Source: Candidatus Cloacimonas sp. SDB (lineage in GTDB: Bacteria; Cloacimonadota; Cloacimonadia; Cloacimonadales; TCS61). From it: 6,505 nucleotides of DNA. Below are positions 1 through 6,479 of the stretch, one piece after another. Within the stretch, counting starts at the first letter, position 1. Every line of letters starts with the position of its first letter. The stretch is taken from the NCBI GenBank assembly GCA_001412425.1, contig LKUH01000321.1, forward strand, positions 1 to 6,505. The letters run 5' to 3'. The notes beneath the pieces are model-generated. The model did not search any database. It was not told the origin of the DNA and saw nothing but the letters and a program-made list of their open reading frames with translations. Both the position numbers and the translations under genes were made by a program.

Positions 1-1
1 C

Positions 2-331
2 GAATTAAAAGATTACATAAACAGATTAAAAAAGATAGGGGAAACTGTGAATACTGAACTGGTGGAGTTAAATCTGAAAGTTTCTTTTCCTTTTTCAAAT
101 TTCATAATTTTATTATTTTGTATTCCTCTCGTCACAGCTTCTTCACGCAACCGGGGACGGGGCTTGATGTTTGGTTTAGGTTTACTGATATGTTTTTTAT
201 ATTTATCAACACTCAGAATATGCCAGAGTCTGGGAATTAACGGTGTATTATCCCCTTTTGTTTCTGCCTGGGTCCCAAATCTTGTTTTTTTGCTAATCGG
301 GATCTATTTTGTACTCAAATCTGAAATCTGA
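2..331 (+). CDS. LptF/LptG-family LPS export permease, C-terminal part (5' end outside window)
   Basis: The reading frame is open from the first bases of the window to the TGA at 329-331, so this is the last 109 residues of a longer gene. A GTG at 47 is not a credible start, because the homologous sequence begins before it. The visible part starts with a hydrophilic stretch (ELKDYINRLKKIGE) and an 'LNLKVSFPFSNF' segment typical of LptF/LptG (YjgP/YjgQ) just before the fourth membrane helix. Three hydrophobic helices follow, at about visible residues 32-46, 55-75 and 86-105. The loop 'SRNRGRG' and the 'SPFVSAWVPNLVF' segment match the family's C-terminal region. In the known system, LptF and LptG form the inner-membrane dimer that, with the LptB ATPase, extracts lipopolysaccharide and passes it to LptC/LptA. 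The C-terminal part alone does not let me separate LptF from LptG. The gene converges on the next one, with only two bases between the stop codons. Confidence 0.85.
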   Translation, partial: ELKDYINRLKKIGETVNTELVELNLKVSFPFSNFIILLFCIPLVTASSRNRGRGLMFGLGLLICFLYLSTLRICQSLGINGVLSPFVSAWVPNLVFLLIGIYFVLKSEI

Positions 332-355
332 TATTATTTTATCAATATCATTTTT
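329..355 (+). terminator. possible intrinsic terminator of the LptF/G gene
   Basis: A perfect 7-bp inverted repeat (TGATATT at 329-335, AATATCA at 344-350) with an 8-base loop is followed directly by five T residues (351-355). The left arm begins at the stop codon of the permease gene. The whole hairpin lies over the last codons of the opposite-strand gene. The stem is AT-rich and therefore weak, and there is no matching U-tract for the - strand. I regard it as plausible only. Confidence 0.4.
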
Positions 356-2580
356 GAGGTTAAAGAATAATCTCCACTACTGAATTTAATTATGTAAATA
401 CCACTACTTACCTCATTACCTTTTGAGTCTATTCCATTCCATAAAACGTTATGATTACCGGAAGGATAGTTTTCCTGTTTAAGGATTTTTACCAAATTTC
501 CCTTAAGATCGAAGATCCTGATATTCACAAAAGCAGCTTTGCTAAGGTGAAATTTAATAGTAGTTTCAGGATTGAAGGGATTGGGGAAATTACCCAAATA
601 ATTAGTTTTTGGGGCTAATTCATTATCTGCTGAAGTGGCAGTAGTAGTAAAACTCCAGATCTCACTCTGGGTTTCACCATATTGGTTGCGGCAGACAATC
701 TGCCAGAAATAGGTGGTATTTAAATCCAGCAATCCTGGATTGTAGACTTCAATCGGAGACACATTATCCAGAATCAGCTCTGAGGGAGGATTAACTGTAC
801 CGAAATAAAGATCAATTGATTCTGTGTATTCACCATTTGCCCAGGTTAATTCAACATTTACTGGAATATCTTGCGCACCATTCTGAGGGTAGGGATTTTC
901 GGGTGTGCCTGGGAATACAATTCCTGAATTCATTTCACCGGGAGTGCCCAGATCACCATCTCCATAAACTTCGACAGCTTCCTGCCAGTTAGAGCCGATA
1001 TCATTATCCGAATAATTCATAAATTCCGGCTTAAGTTCCATACTGGCTCCGTTAGGGTCAGGAAAATCAGCATCATTATAATATACTTCATCAATAACGG
1101 TAGTTCCGTCTATCCAGCAGATAATAACTTCATCATCTCCATTAGCCAGAATTAAATCGTCATACATATAATCAATTTCAACTCCGCCATTGGTGTTAAA
1201 ATCATCATTTACGCCCAGAACGAGAAAACTTTCGGGTGGAACCGGTAAATCTGCAGTTATAACATGATAATCGGTATCAGCATCTTTTATAATCCAGCCA
1301 TTCAGATTTATAACTTCATTTGTGGTGTTATAGATCTCGAACCATTCACCGGATGTATCTCCAACAGCTGCGGGGTTCTTCATGATCTCGTTGACTATAA
1401 TTGCACCTTCATCAGGTAGATAAGCTGCTTCTGAAATTGAAAAAAAGTCATCACTTTCATCAATCGGGAAATTATCCTGCGGGTCAAAAATAGAAATTGT
1501 GAAAGATTCACCAATCTGTTGATCTTCAGGAATGTTCCACTGCCAGGACCCAACGTCTTCGATCTCACTAGCTAAAGTTTCCAAGAAAATTCCAGCAGAA
1601 AGGAGATCAATTTGAATATATCCTGTATAATTAATTGAGGTCCAGGTAATATCGTAGTTGCTTCCTTGATACCAATTTTCTCCTCCATTGGGAGAAGTGA
1701 TTGTAATACTCTCTTCCGGGATAGAAGAAATGATGCTGAAGGGCTCATCACTGGCATCCCAGGGATCAGTATCGTCAGCATTTGAAATAATTATCACATA
1801 CCAGTCATCTTCAGGCTGATCTTCGGGAATATCCCATTGCCAGCTACCATCATTTTCAGTAGATGGAATAAGTACGTCACGATGTCGATCTATCATTTCT
1901 AATTCGATCTTAACGTTATCAGTAAAATTATAGGAAGTCCAGGTTATATCCTGGCTGGAACCCTGTTCCCATTCTTCTCCGCCGTTGGGGCTGGTAACAG
2001 TAATAGTGGGTTCAGAAGGTGGGGCGGGGCTATGAATTTCTGCTGTATTCGAGCTTACAGTAACAGTTGCATCGTCAACATATATAACATTATTTGGTGG
2101 GTCTTCGCTGTAAATTCTGGCTTCAACAACAAATCCGTCTCGAACACCTCCATTCGAATCAAAAGTCCAGTTCCATTCTAAAATGGACCAGCCTTCTGTT
2201 GTATAAGTCTGATTTCCTCCAGCGCTACCTGAATAAGAATTAACATCGCCACCCAGCTCGGTATAATGTCCCCATATTCTTCCTTTGGGATATTCACCCT
2301 GGGAATTTATATCATAAACCCAGAAACTGGCATCGATAATATCTCCATCTGTCAGACCGGTTACCCACCAGATGTAGGCTTGGGGTGTTCCTTCTAGAGG
2401 ATCTTCTGAGATTTTAAGGCTGTAAGTTCCACTATAAAATTGTTCATCGCTGTTTTCCAGAACAGCATTTCCATAAAATCCCAAAGCAGTACCAACTCCG
2501 TCTTCCCAGCCGTATTCTGCAGTCTGTTGTGCAGAAAGCAGTGTGAAACTTAATAAAAATAATATTGCAATATATCTCAT
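334..2580 (-). CDS. secreted surface protein: N-terminal jelly-roll-like domain, two Kre9/KNH-like repeats, lamin-tail domain, Fn3-like domain, type IX sorting domain
   Basis: The 748-residue product begins with a signal peptide (MRYIAILFLLSFTLLSAQ, cleavage near residue 18). Residues about 20-176 look like a beta-sandwich, carbohydrate-binding-module-like domain (aromatic-rich, 'GTYSLKIS' motif). Two homologous repeats follow at about 192-284 and 291-383, each with 'SPNGGE.W.QGS..DITWTS' and 'GSWQW.IPEDQ', which is the Kre9/KNH-like pattern. Residues about 390-550 form a lamin-tail domain ('IIVNEIMKNP', 'GEWFEIYNTT', 'INLNGWIIKD', 'GDLGTPGEMN'). Residues about 557-647 are Fn3-like, ending 'YFWQIVCRN...WSFTTT'. 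Residues 663-748 are a C-terminal sorting domain ('NFPNPFNPETTIKFHLS', 'DLKGNLVK', 'SSGIYIIKF'), as found on type IX secretion cargo. No catalytic domain is evident, so adhesion, polysaccharide binding or a matrix role is inferred. The start is supported by GGGAGGAA at 2584-2591. The gene lies 69 bases after the DUF6765-like gene and may be co-transcribed with it. Confidence 0.88.
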   Translation of the reverse strand: MRYIAILFLLSFTLLSAQQTAEYGWEDGVGTALGFYGNAVLENSDEQFYSGTYSLKISEDPLEGTPQAYIWWVTGLTDGDIIDASFWVYDINSQGEYPKGRIWGHYTELGGDVNSYSGSAGGNQTYTTEGWSILEWNWTFDSNGGVRDGFVVEARIYSEDPPNNVIYVDDATVTVSSNTAEIHSPAPPSEPTITVTSPNGGEEWEQGSSQDITWTSYNFTDNVKIELEMIDRHRDVLIPSTENDGSWQWDIPEDQPEDDWYVIIISNADDTDPWDASDEPFSIISSIPEESITITSPNGGENWYQGSNYDITWTSINYTGYIQIDLLSAGIFLETLASEIEDVGSWQWNIPEDQQIGESFTISIFDPQDNFPIDESDDFFSISEAAYLPDEGAIIVNEIMKNPAAVGDTSGEWFEIYNTTNEVINLNGWIIKDADTDYHVITADLPVPPESFLVLGVNDDFNTNGGVEIDYMYDDLILANGDDEVIICWIDGTTVIDEVYYNDADFPDPNGASMELKPEFMNYSDNDIGSNWQEAVEVYGDGDLGTPGEMNSGIVFPGTPENPYPQNGAQDIPVNVELTWANGEYTESIDLYFGTVNPPSELILDNVSPIEVYNPGLLDLNTTYFWQIVCRNQYGETQSEIWSFTTTATSADNELAPKTNYLGNFPNPFNPETTIKFHLSKAAFVNIRIFDLKGNLVKILKQENYPSGNHNVLWNGIDSKGNEVSSGIYIIKFSSGDYSLTSKMILIK
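1432..2007 (-). repeat. tandem domain duplication (two Kre9/KNH-like repeats) inside the secreted protein gene
   Basis: Residues 192-284 and 291-383 of the secreted protein align along their length. Both begin 'ITVTSPNGGE' or 'ITITSPNGGE', continue with 'DITWTS' and 'GSWQW(D/N)IPEDQ', and end in 'DEPFSI' or 'DDFFSI'. The nucleotide copies span about 1732-2007 and 1432-1710. They have diverged too far to be a recent duplication. Such repeats usually act as stacked beta-sandwich spacers or binding modules. Confidence 0.75.
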
Positions 2581-2649
2581 AATTTCCTCCCGAGAATAAT
2601 CGACTTCATATTAAATAATTACTTGATTTGATTTTTTTGAGGACTAAAT

Positions 2650-3621
2650 TTACCAGTTTTCAATATCCAAATCTACAAAAAGCTGTTCTAATTTCGTCAA
2701 TGCTAGGTTCTCATAATTTTTGGCAGCTTCCTGGAATTTGTACCAGTTAGAGTTTTTAAAATTCTTTTTGGAAGTATAGTTCTGTTTATTTAAATTTACA
2801 TCCTCTTCAACTGCTTCACTCAGCCAGCTTTTAGGGTCGTAAGTAGTAATAGTATCGTATTCTTCTAATAATTTTTTATAATTATTGATTCTGGATAATT
2901 GTTGAGGGATAATCTTATTCATTTCAGTTTCGTTGATTTCATCAGTGATAAGAGAATTAATAGTTTTTTTTACTTTATTCCATTTACTGGGAAAAGAGGT
3001 TAAGAACTGATAATTGCTGTATAGTTTATTAGCAGCAAAGATCAGGCGTTCTTTATTATTAACTTCTTCATATTTATTAATCAATCTTTTATCGAACCAG
3101 ATCAGGTTTGGAATATCAGGTTTTAGTTCAGCATCTGAATGGCCGATTATTCTTTTCAGTTCACCGGCGGGCGAATTCATGGAATTCATTATTTCTTCCG
3201 ATCCTATGAAATTCTGATGGGAAAAAGTGTCTGCAAGCATGTGGGAAGCGATACCAAGTCCATACAGGTCTTCATTTTTAGTAGATTCAAAGAAAAGTTC
3301 CTGAGCGTGAGAACTGGCTACGGTTGTCATAAGAACGTGCATTTTACCATCTTTTCTTCGTACTTTGGGACTGGTGGGATCTCCGGGCAGATAGTGAAAG
3401 ATAATATTTCTACGGAGATTTTTTTGTTCTGGTTTTAAAATGTCTTTAAATTGGGTTGTACTGTTTTCATAATAATCATCTTTCGAGATTTTGATTTTAT
3501 ACTCAGTGTAATTATCGTCCACATATTGTGAAGAATACGCAATGATTTCGGCTTCATCTTCTTCAAATCCAGCTTCAAGAGCCAAATATTTTGTTAAATA
3601 ATAATGAAATTCAATGTTCAT
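2650..3621 (-). CDS. DUF6765-like protein, putative metal-dependent enzyme of unknown function
   Basis: The 323-residue protein has no signal peptide or membrane helix, so it is probably cytoplasmic. The opening 'MNIEFHYYLTKYLALEAGF' followed by 'AEIIAYSSQYVDD' (residues 25-36) matches my memory of the DUF6765 family; I could not check this by search. The potential metal ligands are well spaced: H6, D35/D36, H76 ('FHYLPGD'), H127, D131 and H135 in 'ASHMLADTFSHQNFIG', and H161/D163 in 'GHSDAELKPDIP'. The HxxxDxxxH helix motif recalls the all-helical zinc-dependent phospholipase C / S1-P1 nuclease fold, which suggests a hydrolase. That is inference, and no substrate can be named. The C-terminal third (about 180-323) is lysine-rich, predicted helical and less distinctive. 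The start codon is preceded only by a weak Shine-Dalgarno sequence (GGAT at 3627-3630). The flanking genes give no functional hint. Confidence 0.75.
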   Translation of the reverse strand: MNIEFHYYLTKYLALEAGFEEDEAEIIAYSSQYVDDNYTEYKIKISKDDYYENSTTQFKDILKPEQKNLRRNIIFHYLPGDPTSPKVRRKDGKMHVLMTTVASSHAQELFFESTKNEDLYGLGIASHMLADTFSHQNFIGSEEIMNSMNSPAGELKRIIGHSDAELKPDIPNLIWFDKRLINKYEEVNNKERLIFAANKLYSNYQFLTSFPSKWNKVKKTINSLITDEINETEMNKIIPQQLSRINNYKKLLEEYDTITTYDPKSWLSEAVEEDVNLNKQNYTSKKNFKNSNWYKFQEAAKNYENLALTKLEQLFVDLDIENW

Positions 3622-3675
3622 AAAGTATCCAGTTTATTTTTTTTATTCTTGAATAAGCAAATTTCAAATCCATAA

Positions 3676-3708
3676 AATATATTTTTGCTGATTAAATATA
3701 AGTGTCAA
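3676..3708 (-). promoter_or_regulatory. candidate promoter for the DUF6765-like gene
   Basis: Read on the - strand, a perfect TTGACA lies at 3708-3703. An AT-rich stretch downstream could supply a -10 box: AAAATA at 17 bases spacing (3685-3680) or TATATT at 21 bases spacing (3681-3676). It sits about 55-85 bases before the ATG at 3621 and after the glyA terminator, which is where a promoter would be expected. The -10 match is poor, the background is very AT-rich, and FCB bacteria may use other consensus sequences, so this is tentative. Confidence 0.3.
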
Positions 3709-3760
3709 TAAAATAATATGTAATGTATCAGTTATGGGCTTTTAAATTGGGATAATAAAA

Positions 3761-3791
3761 TTTAAAAAAGCCTGTCGAGACAGCAGGCTTA
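3761..3791 (-). terminator. intrinsic terminator of the ptb-rpiB-glyA operon
   Basis: On the - strand the sequence AAGCCTG (3790-3784) pairs with CAGGCTT (3774-3768), giving a 7-bp stem with a 9-base loop, and the descending arm runs directly into a run of six T residues (3769-3764). It lies about 20 bases after the glyA stop codon. A further 5-bp inverted repeat (ATCCC at 3793-3797, GGGAT at 3749-3753) encloses it. There is no U-tract in the other direction, so it should act only on the - strand. Confidence 0.8.
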
Positions 3792-3811
3792 AATCCCTAT
3801 AAATAAGATAA

Positions 3812-5107
3812 TTACAGCAGTTCAGAATAAAGGGGGAACTGACTGCAGAAATCTTTGACCTGAGCTTTAATTTCCTGCAGTATTTCTTCAGATTGATAAT
3901 TTTCGTGAACCTGTTTAATGAAATCTGCAATAATTTTCATTTCATTTTCTTTCATACCCCTGGTTGTTACTGCCGGTGTGCCTAATCTGATGCCAGAAGC
4001 AACAAAAGGTTTGCGTGTATCAAAAGGAACAGTATTTTTATTGGCAGTAATACCAGCAAGATCTAAAGAGCCTTCCATTTTTTTCCCAGAGGGGCCGCCT
4101 TTTTCTTCACTGCCCAGGTTTATTAACATCAGGTGGTTATCGGTACCGTTGGATACAAGATTGAAGTCATTACCAATTAACGCTTCAGCAAGAGTAGAAG
4201 CATTTTTAACAATTTGTGTCTGATATGTTTTAAAATCATCTGAAAGAGCTTCTTTAAAGGCAGCTGCTTTTGCTGCTATAATATGCATTAAAGGTCCTCC
4301 CTGGGTGCCAGGAAATACATTTCTGTCAATATCTTTGCCATATTTTTCTTTACATAAAATCAAGCCACCTCGAGGTCCCCTGAGTGTTTTATGTGTGGTA
4401 GTTGTAACAACATCAGCGTAAGGAACTGGGTTCTGGTGCAGGCCAGTAGCGACAAGACCGGCTATATGAGCCATATCGACAAAAAGGGTAGCGCCGACTT
4501 CATCTGCGATTTCCCTGAATTTGGCAAAATCGATTGCTCTGGGATAAGCACTGGCTCCGGTTAGTATCATTTTTGGTTTAGATTCCAGAGCTAATTTTCT
4601 GATTTCAGCATAATCGAACCTTTCAGTTTCTTTATTTACACCGTAAGGTACTATCTTATAGAAAATTCCTGAGAAACTGAGGGGGTGTCCATGTGTAAGG
4701 TGACCACCATGGGATAATTCGAGACTCATGACTGTATCACCGGGTTCAACCAGTGAAAAATAGGCTGCCATATTAGCTTGCGAACCTGAATGTGGTTGAA
4801 CATTTACATGTTCCGCACCGAAAATTTTCTTTGCTCTTTCAATAGCCAGTTCTTCAACTTTATCAATAAATTCGCAGCCACCATAGTATCTTCCATACAA
4901 GTCATAGTTGATCTTATCTGTCTTTTTACTCCAGCGGTAGGGGTAACCTTCAGCATATTTATTTGTCAGAACTGATCCGGCTGCTTCCAAAACTGTTCTG
5001 GAAACAAAATTTTCTGAGGCGATCAATTCAAGATTTTCGGTCTGACGTTTTAATTCACTGTACATATATTCAAATAATTCCGGGTCATATTTTTTAATAA
5101 AATTCAT
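3812..5107 (-). CDS. glyA: serine hydroxymethyltransferase with an extra loop in the EGYP...RYYGG region
   Basis: This PLP enzyme interconverts serine plus tetrahydrofolate with glycine plus 5,10-methylene-tetrahydrofolate in the cytoplasm. At 431 residues it is slightly longer than the usual 410-420. Family signatures are clear: 'LELIASENFVS' near residues 26-36, 'NKYAEGYP' (49-56, E53 equivalent to E. coli E57), 'HGGHLTHG' (H133, the residue stacking on PLP), 'DMAHIAG' (D211, H214), 'TTTTHKTLRGPRGG' with the Schiff-base lysine K240, and 'SGIRLGTPA' with the substrate-binding R374. By this anchoring, about 14 residues have been added between P56 and R73, where E. coli has only two residues (GK) before RYYGG. 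The start has AGAGGTG seven bases upstream, inside the end of rpiB. The two genes are separated by 2 bases, which implies translational coupling. The gene is last in its operon. Confidence 0.97.
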   Translation of the reverse strand: MNFIKKYDPELFEYMYSELKRQTENLELIASENFVSRTVLEAAGSVLTNKYAEGYPYRWSKKTDKINYDLYGRYYGGCEFIDKVEELAIERAKKIFGAEHVNVQPHSGSQANMAAYFSLVEPGDTVMSLELSHGGHLTHGHPLSFSGIFYKIVPYGVNKETERFDYAEIRKLALESKPKMILTGASAYPRAIDFAKFREIADEVGATLFVDMAHIAGLVATGLHQNPVPYADVVTTTTHKTLRGPRGGLILCKEKYGKDIDRNVFPGTQGGPLMHIIAAKAAAFKEALSDDFKTYQTQIVKNASTLAEALIGNDFNLVSNGTDNHLMLINLGSEEKGGPSGKKMEGSLDLAGITANKNTVPFDTRKPFVASGIRLGTPAVTTRGMKENEMKIIADFIKQVHENYQSEEILQEIKAQVKDFCSQFPLYSELL

Positions 5108-5109
5108 TT

Positions 5110-5547
5110 TTACACCTCTTCCTCAAATATTTTTATTTTATTTATTCTTTTTGCGTGTCTTTGCGCTTGAAATTCAGTTTTTAACCAGATTTTAATGATA
5201 TCACCGGCCAGGTAGCTGGAAATAAATCTTCCGGAAAGGACTAATACATTGGCATTATTGTGTTGTCTTGATAACTGTGCAAATTTTTCAGTTTGACAAA
5301 GTGCAGCTCTAATACCGGGAACTTTATTGGCCACAATACTCATTCCAATACCGCTTCCGCAGATGAGGATTGCTCTGTCACATTCGGAATTACTGACGGC
5401 AAGTGCAGCCTTGAATCCGGTATCAGGATAATCCATTGATTTAAGGTCATAAGTGCCAAAATCGATAATTTCATGATCTTCCAAATAAGGTTTGATGGCT
5501 TCTTTTAGCTCATAACCTGCATGATCTGATGCCAGTGCAATTTTCAT
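5110..5547 (-). CDS. rpiB: ribose-5-phosphate isomerase B
   Basis: The 145-residue length is typical of RpiB/LacAB-family sugar-phosphate isomerases, which interconvert ribose 5-phosphate and ribulose 5-phosphate in the non-oxidative pentose phosphate pathway. Seen directly: 'ASDHAG' near the N-terminus (D8, H9, sugar ring opening), 'ICGSGIGMSIVANK' with C64, the catalytic base position that marks RpiB, 'RQHNNANVL' with H96, and 'QRHAKRI' with R130 and R134 for phosphate binding. The ATG at 5547 overlaps the stop of the preceding gene by four bases (ATGA), with AGGA eight bases upstream, so translation is probably coupled. RpiB with GlyA directly downstream is an arrangement I recall from several bacterial lineages. 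Activity on other sugar phosphates (for example allose 6-phosphate) cannot be excluded from sequence. Confidence 0.95.
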   Translation of the reverse strand: MKIALASDHAGYELKEAIKPYLEDHEIIDFGTYDLKSMDYPDTGFKAALAVSNSECDRAILICGSGIGMSIVANKVPGIRAALCQTEKFAQLSRQHNNANVLVLSGRFISSYLAGDIIKIWLKTEFQAQRHAKRINKIKIFEEEV

Positions 5548-6479
5548 TTTTCTTTTCCTACCTCATCATCTATATCTTCAGCCATTAAGCAGGCAAAAGC
5601 AAGAGAATATAATTTATTTCTGACAGTATCGCTTCTGGATGAGAGAGTGATAGGTACTTTTGTGCCGACTATATAGGTTGCCATATCGGCATGGGCAAAA
5701 TAGGTTAAAGATTTATAGAAGACGTTTGCTGCTTCCAGAAAGGGAAATACCAGACAATCGGCATTAGCTTCAACGCAGCTTGTGACGCCTTTATACTTCA
5801 AGCTAACCGGATCGATAGCGAGGTCGATAGAAAGGGGGCCGTCAATATCGGCGTTCTTAATTTGATTGCGATCAGCCATTTTGGAAATGAAGGCAGCATC
5901 AACTGAGGTCGGGATTTTAGGATTAGTTTTTTCGGAAAAAGAGATAATGGCTACTTTAGGTCTTTTCACACCGATCTTTCTGGCAGTTTCAATAACGTAT
6001 CTGGTCATTGCGATCTTCTGTTCGATATTTGGCCGGGGAATAAAAGCGGCGTCAGTAAAGATTATAAGTTTGTGATAATTAGGGATTTCGGCAATTGAGA
6101 CATGAGATAATACTGCATTAGGGATCATTACGCCATTTTCTTTGTCCAGCATACATTTCAGTAGTTTGTCAGTGGAGATAAGTCCTTTCATAAGAACATC
6201 ACCTTCACCATTTTTGACCATGGAAATGGCTTTGATACCGGATTCTAATTCTCTTGGTTCATGAATAATTGTATAAATATCTGGATTAATATCATGGTCA
6301 GCGCAAACTTTTTTAATCACATTTTTATTACCGATCAAGGTAAATTCAGCAAAATTCAATTCAATTGCTCTTTTGGTTGCTAATATTGTAGTTTCATCCT
6401 GACCGAATGCAACGATGACTTTTTTTTTCGGTTTCTTTTTCACTATATCGATAAGGTCTTCCAATTTTTTGATAGCCAT
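5544..6479 (-). CDS. ptb: phosphate butyryltransferase-type phosphate acyltransferase
   Basis: The 311-residue protein belongs to the phosphate acetyl/butyryltransferase family (PTA_PTB), which exchanges CoA and phosphate on short acyl groups (acyl-CoA + Pi to acyl-phosphate + CoA). Its size is right for Ptb and for the core Pta domain. Visible family motifs are 'GDVLMKGLIST' (93-103), 'LSHVSI' (124-129), 'FTDAAFIPRP' (141-150), 'ISFSEKTNPKIPTSVDA' (179-195), 'DIDGPLSID' (211-219), and 'TLSSRSDT' (278-285). The lack of the longer Pta C-terminal signature and the 'DGPLSID' motif favour Ptb over Pta, but the acyl chain preference (butyryl, propionyl or branched) cannot be read from sequence. 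The usual partner, an acyl kinase (buk), is not in the window and may lie upstream. GGAGG at 6484-6488, four bases before the ATG, supports the start. It is the first gene seen in the operon, and its TGA overlaps the rpiB start. Codons 18-20 form a run of nine A residues. Confidence 0.92.
   Translation of the reverse strand: MAIKKLEDLIDIVKKKPKKKVIVAFGQDETTILATKRAIELNFAEFTLIGNKNVIKKVCADHDINPDIYTIIHEPRELESGIKAISMVKNGEGDVLMKGLISTDKLLKCMLDKENGVMIPNAVLSHVSIAEIPNYHKLIIFTDAAFIPRPNIEQKIAMTRYVIETARKIGVKRPKVAIISFSEKTNPKIPTSVDAAFISKMADRNQIKNADIDGPLSIDLAIDPVSLKYKGVTSCVEANADCLVFPFLEAANVFYKSLTYFAHADMATYIVGTKVPITLSSRSDTVRNKLYSLAFACLMAEDIDDEVGKEK

Noticed and set aside
47..331. Complete small membrane protein starting at the GTG at 47
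   Set aside because: The frame is open to the window edge and the sequence before the GTG fits the LptF/LptG family, so this is the tail of a truncated gene.
1572..1781. Out-of-frame open frame inside the secreted-protein gene
   Set aside because: It lies wholly inside the conserved repeat domains in another frame and has no family resemblance.
2581..2649. Promoter or terminator between the DUF6765-like gene and the secreted-protein gene
   Set aside because: The 69 bases show a good ribosome binding site but no hairpin with a U-tract and no convincing promoter boxes; co-transcription or an unrecognised promoter are both possible.
3173..3189. Short direct repeat containing GAATTCAT twice, encoding MNSMNS in the DUF6765-like protein
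   Set aside because: Two copies of about 8 bases within a coding region are easily chance, and no further copies were seen.
3014..3438. Open frames on the + strand opposite the DUF6765-like gene
   Set aside because: They overlap a gene with clear protein motifs, have no recognisable family signature, and look like antisense shadows.
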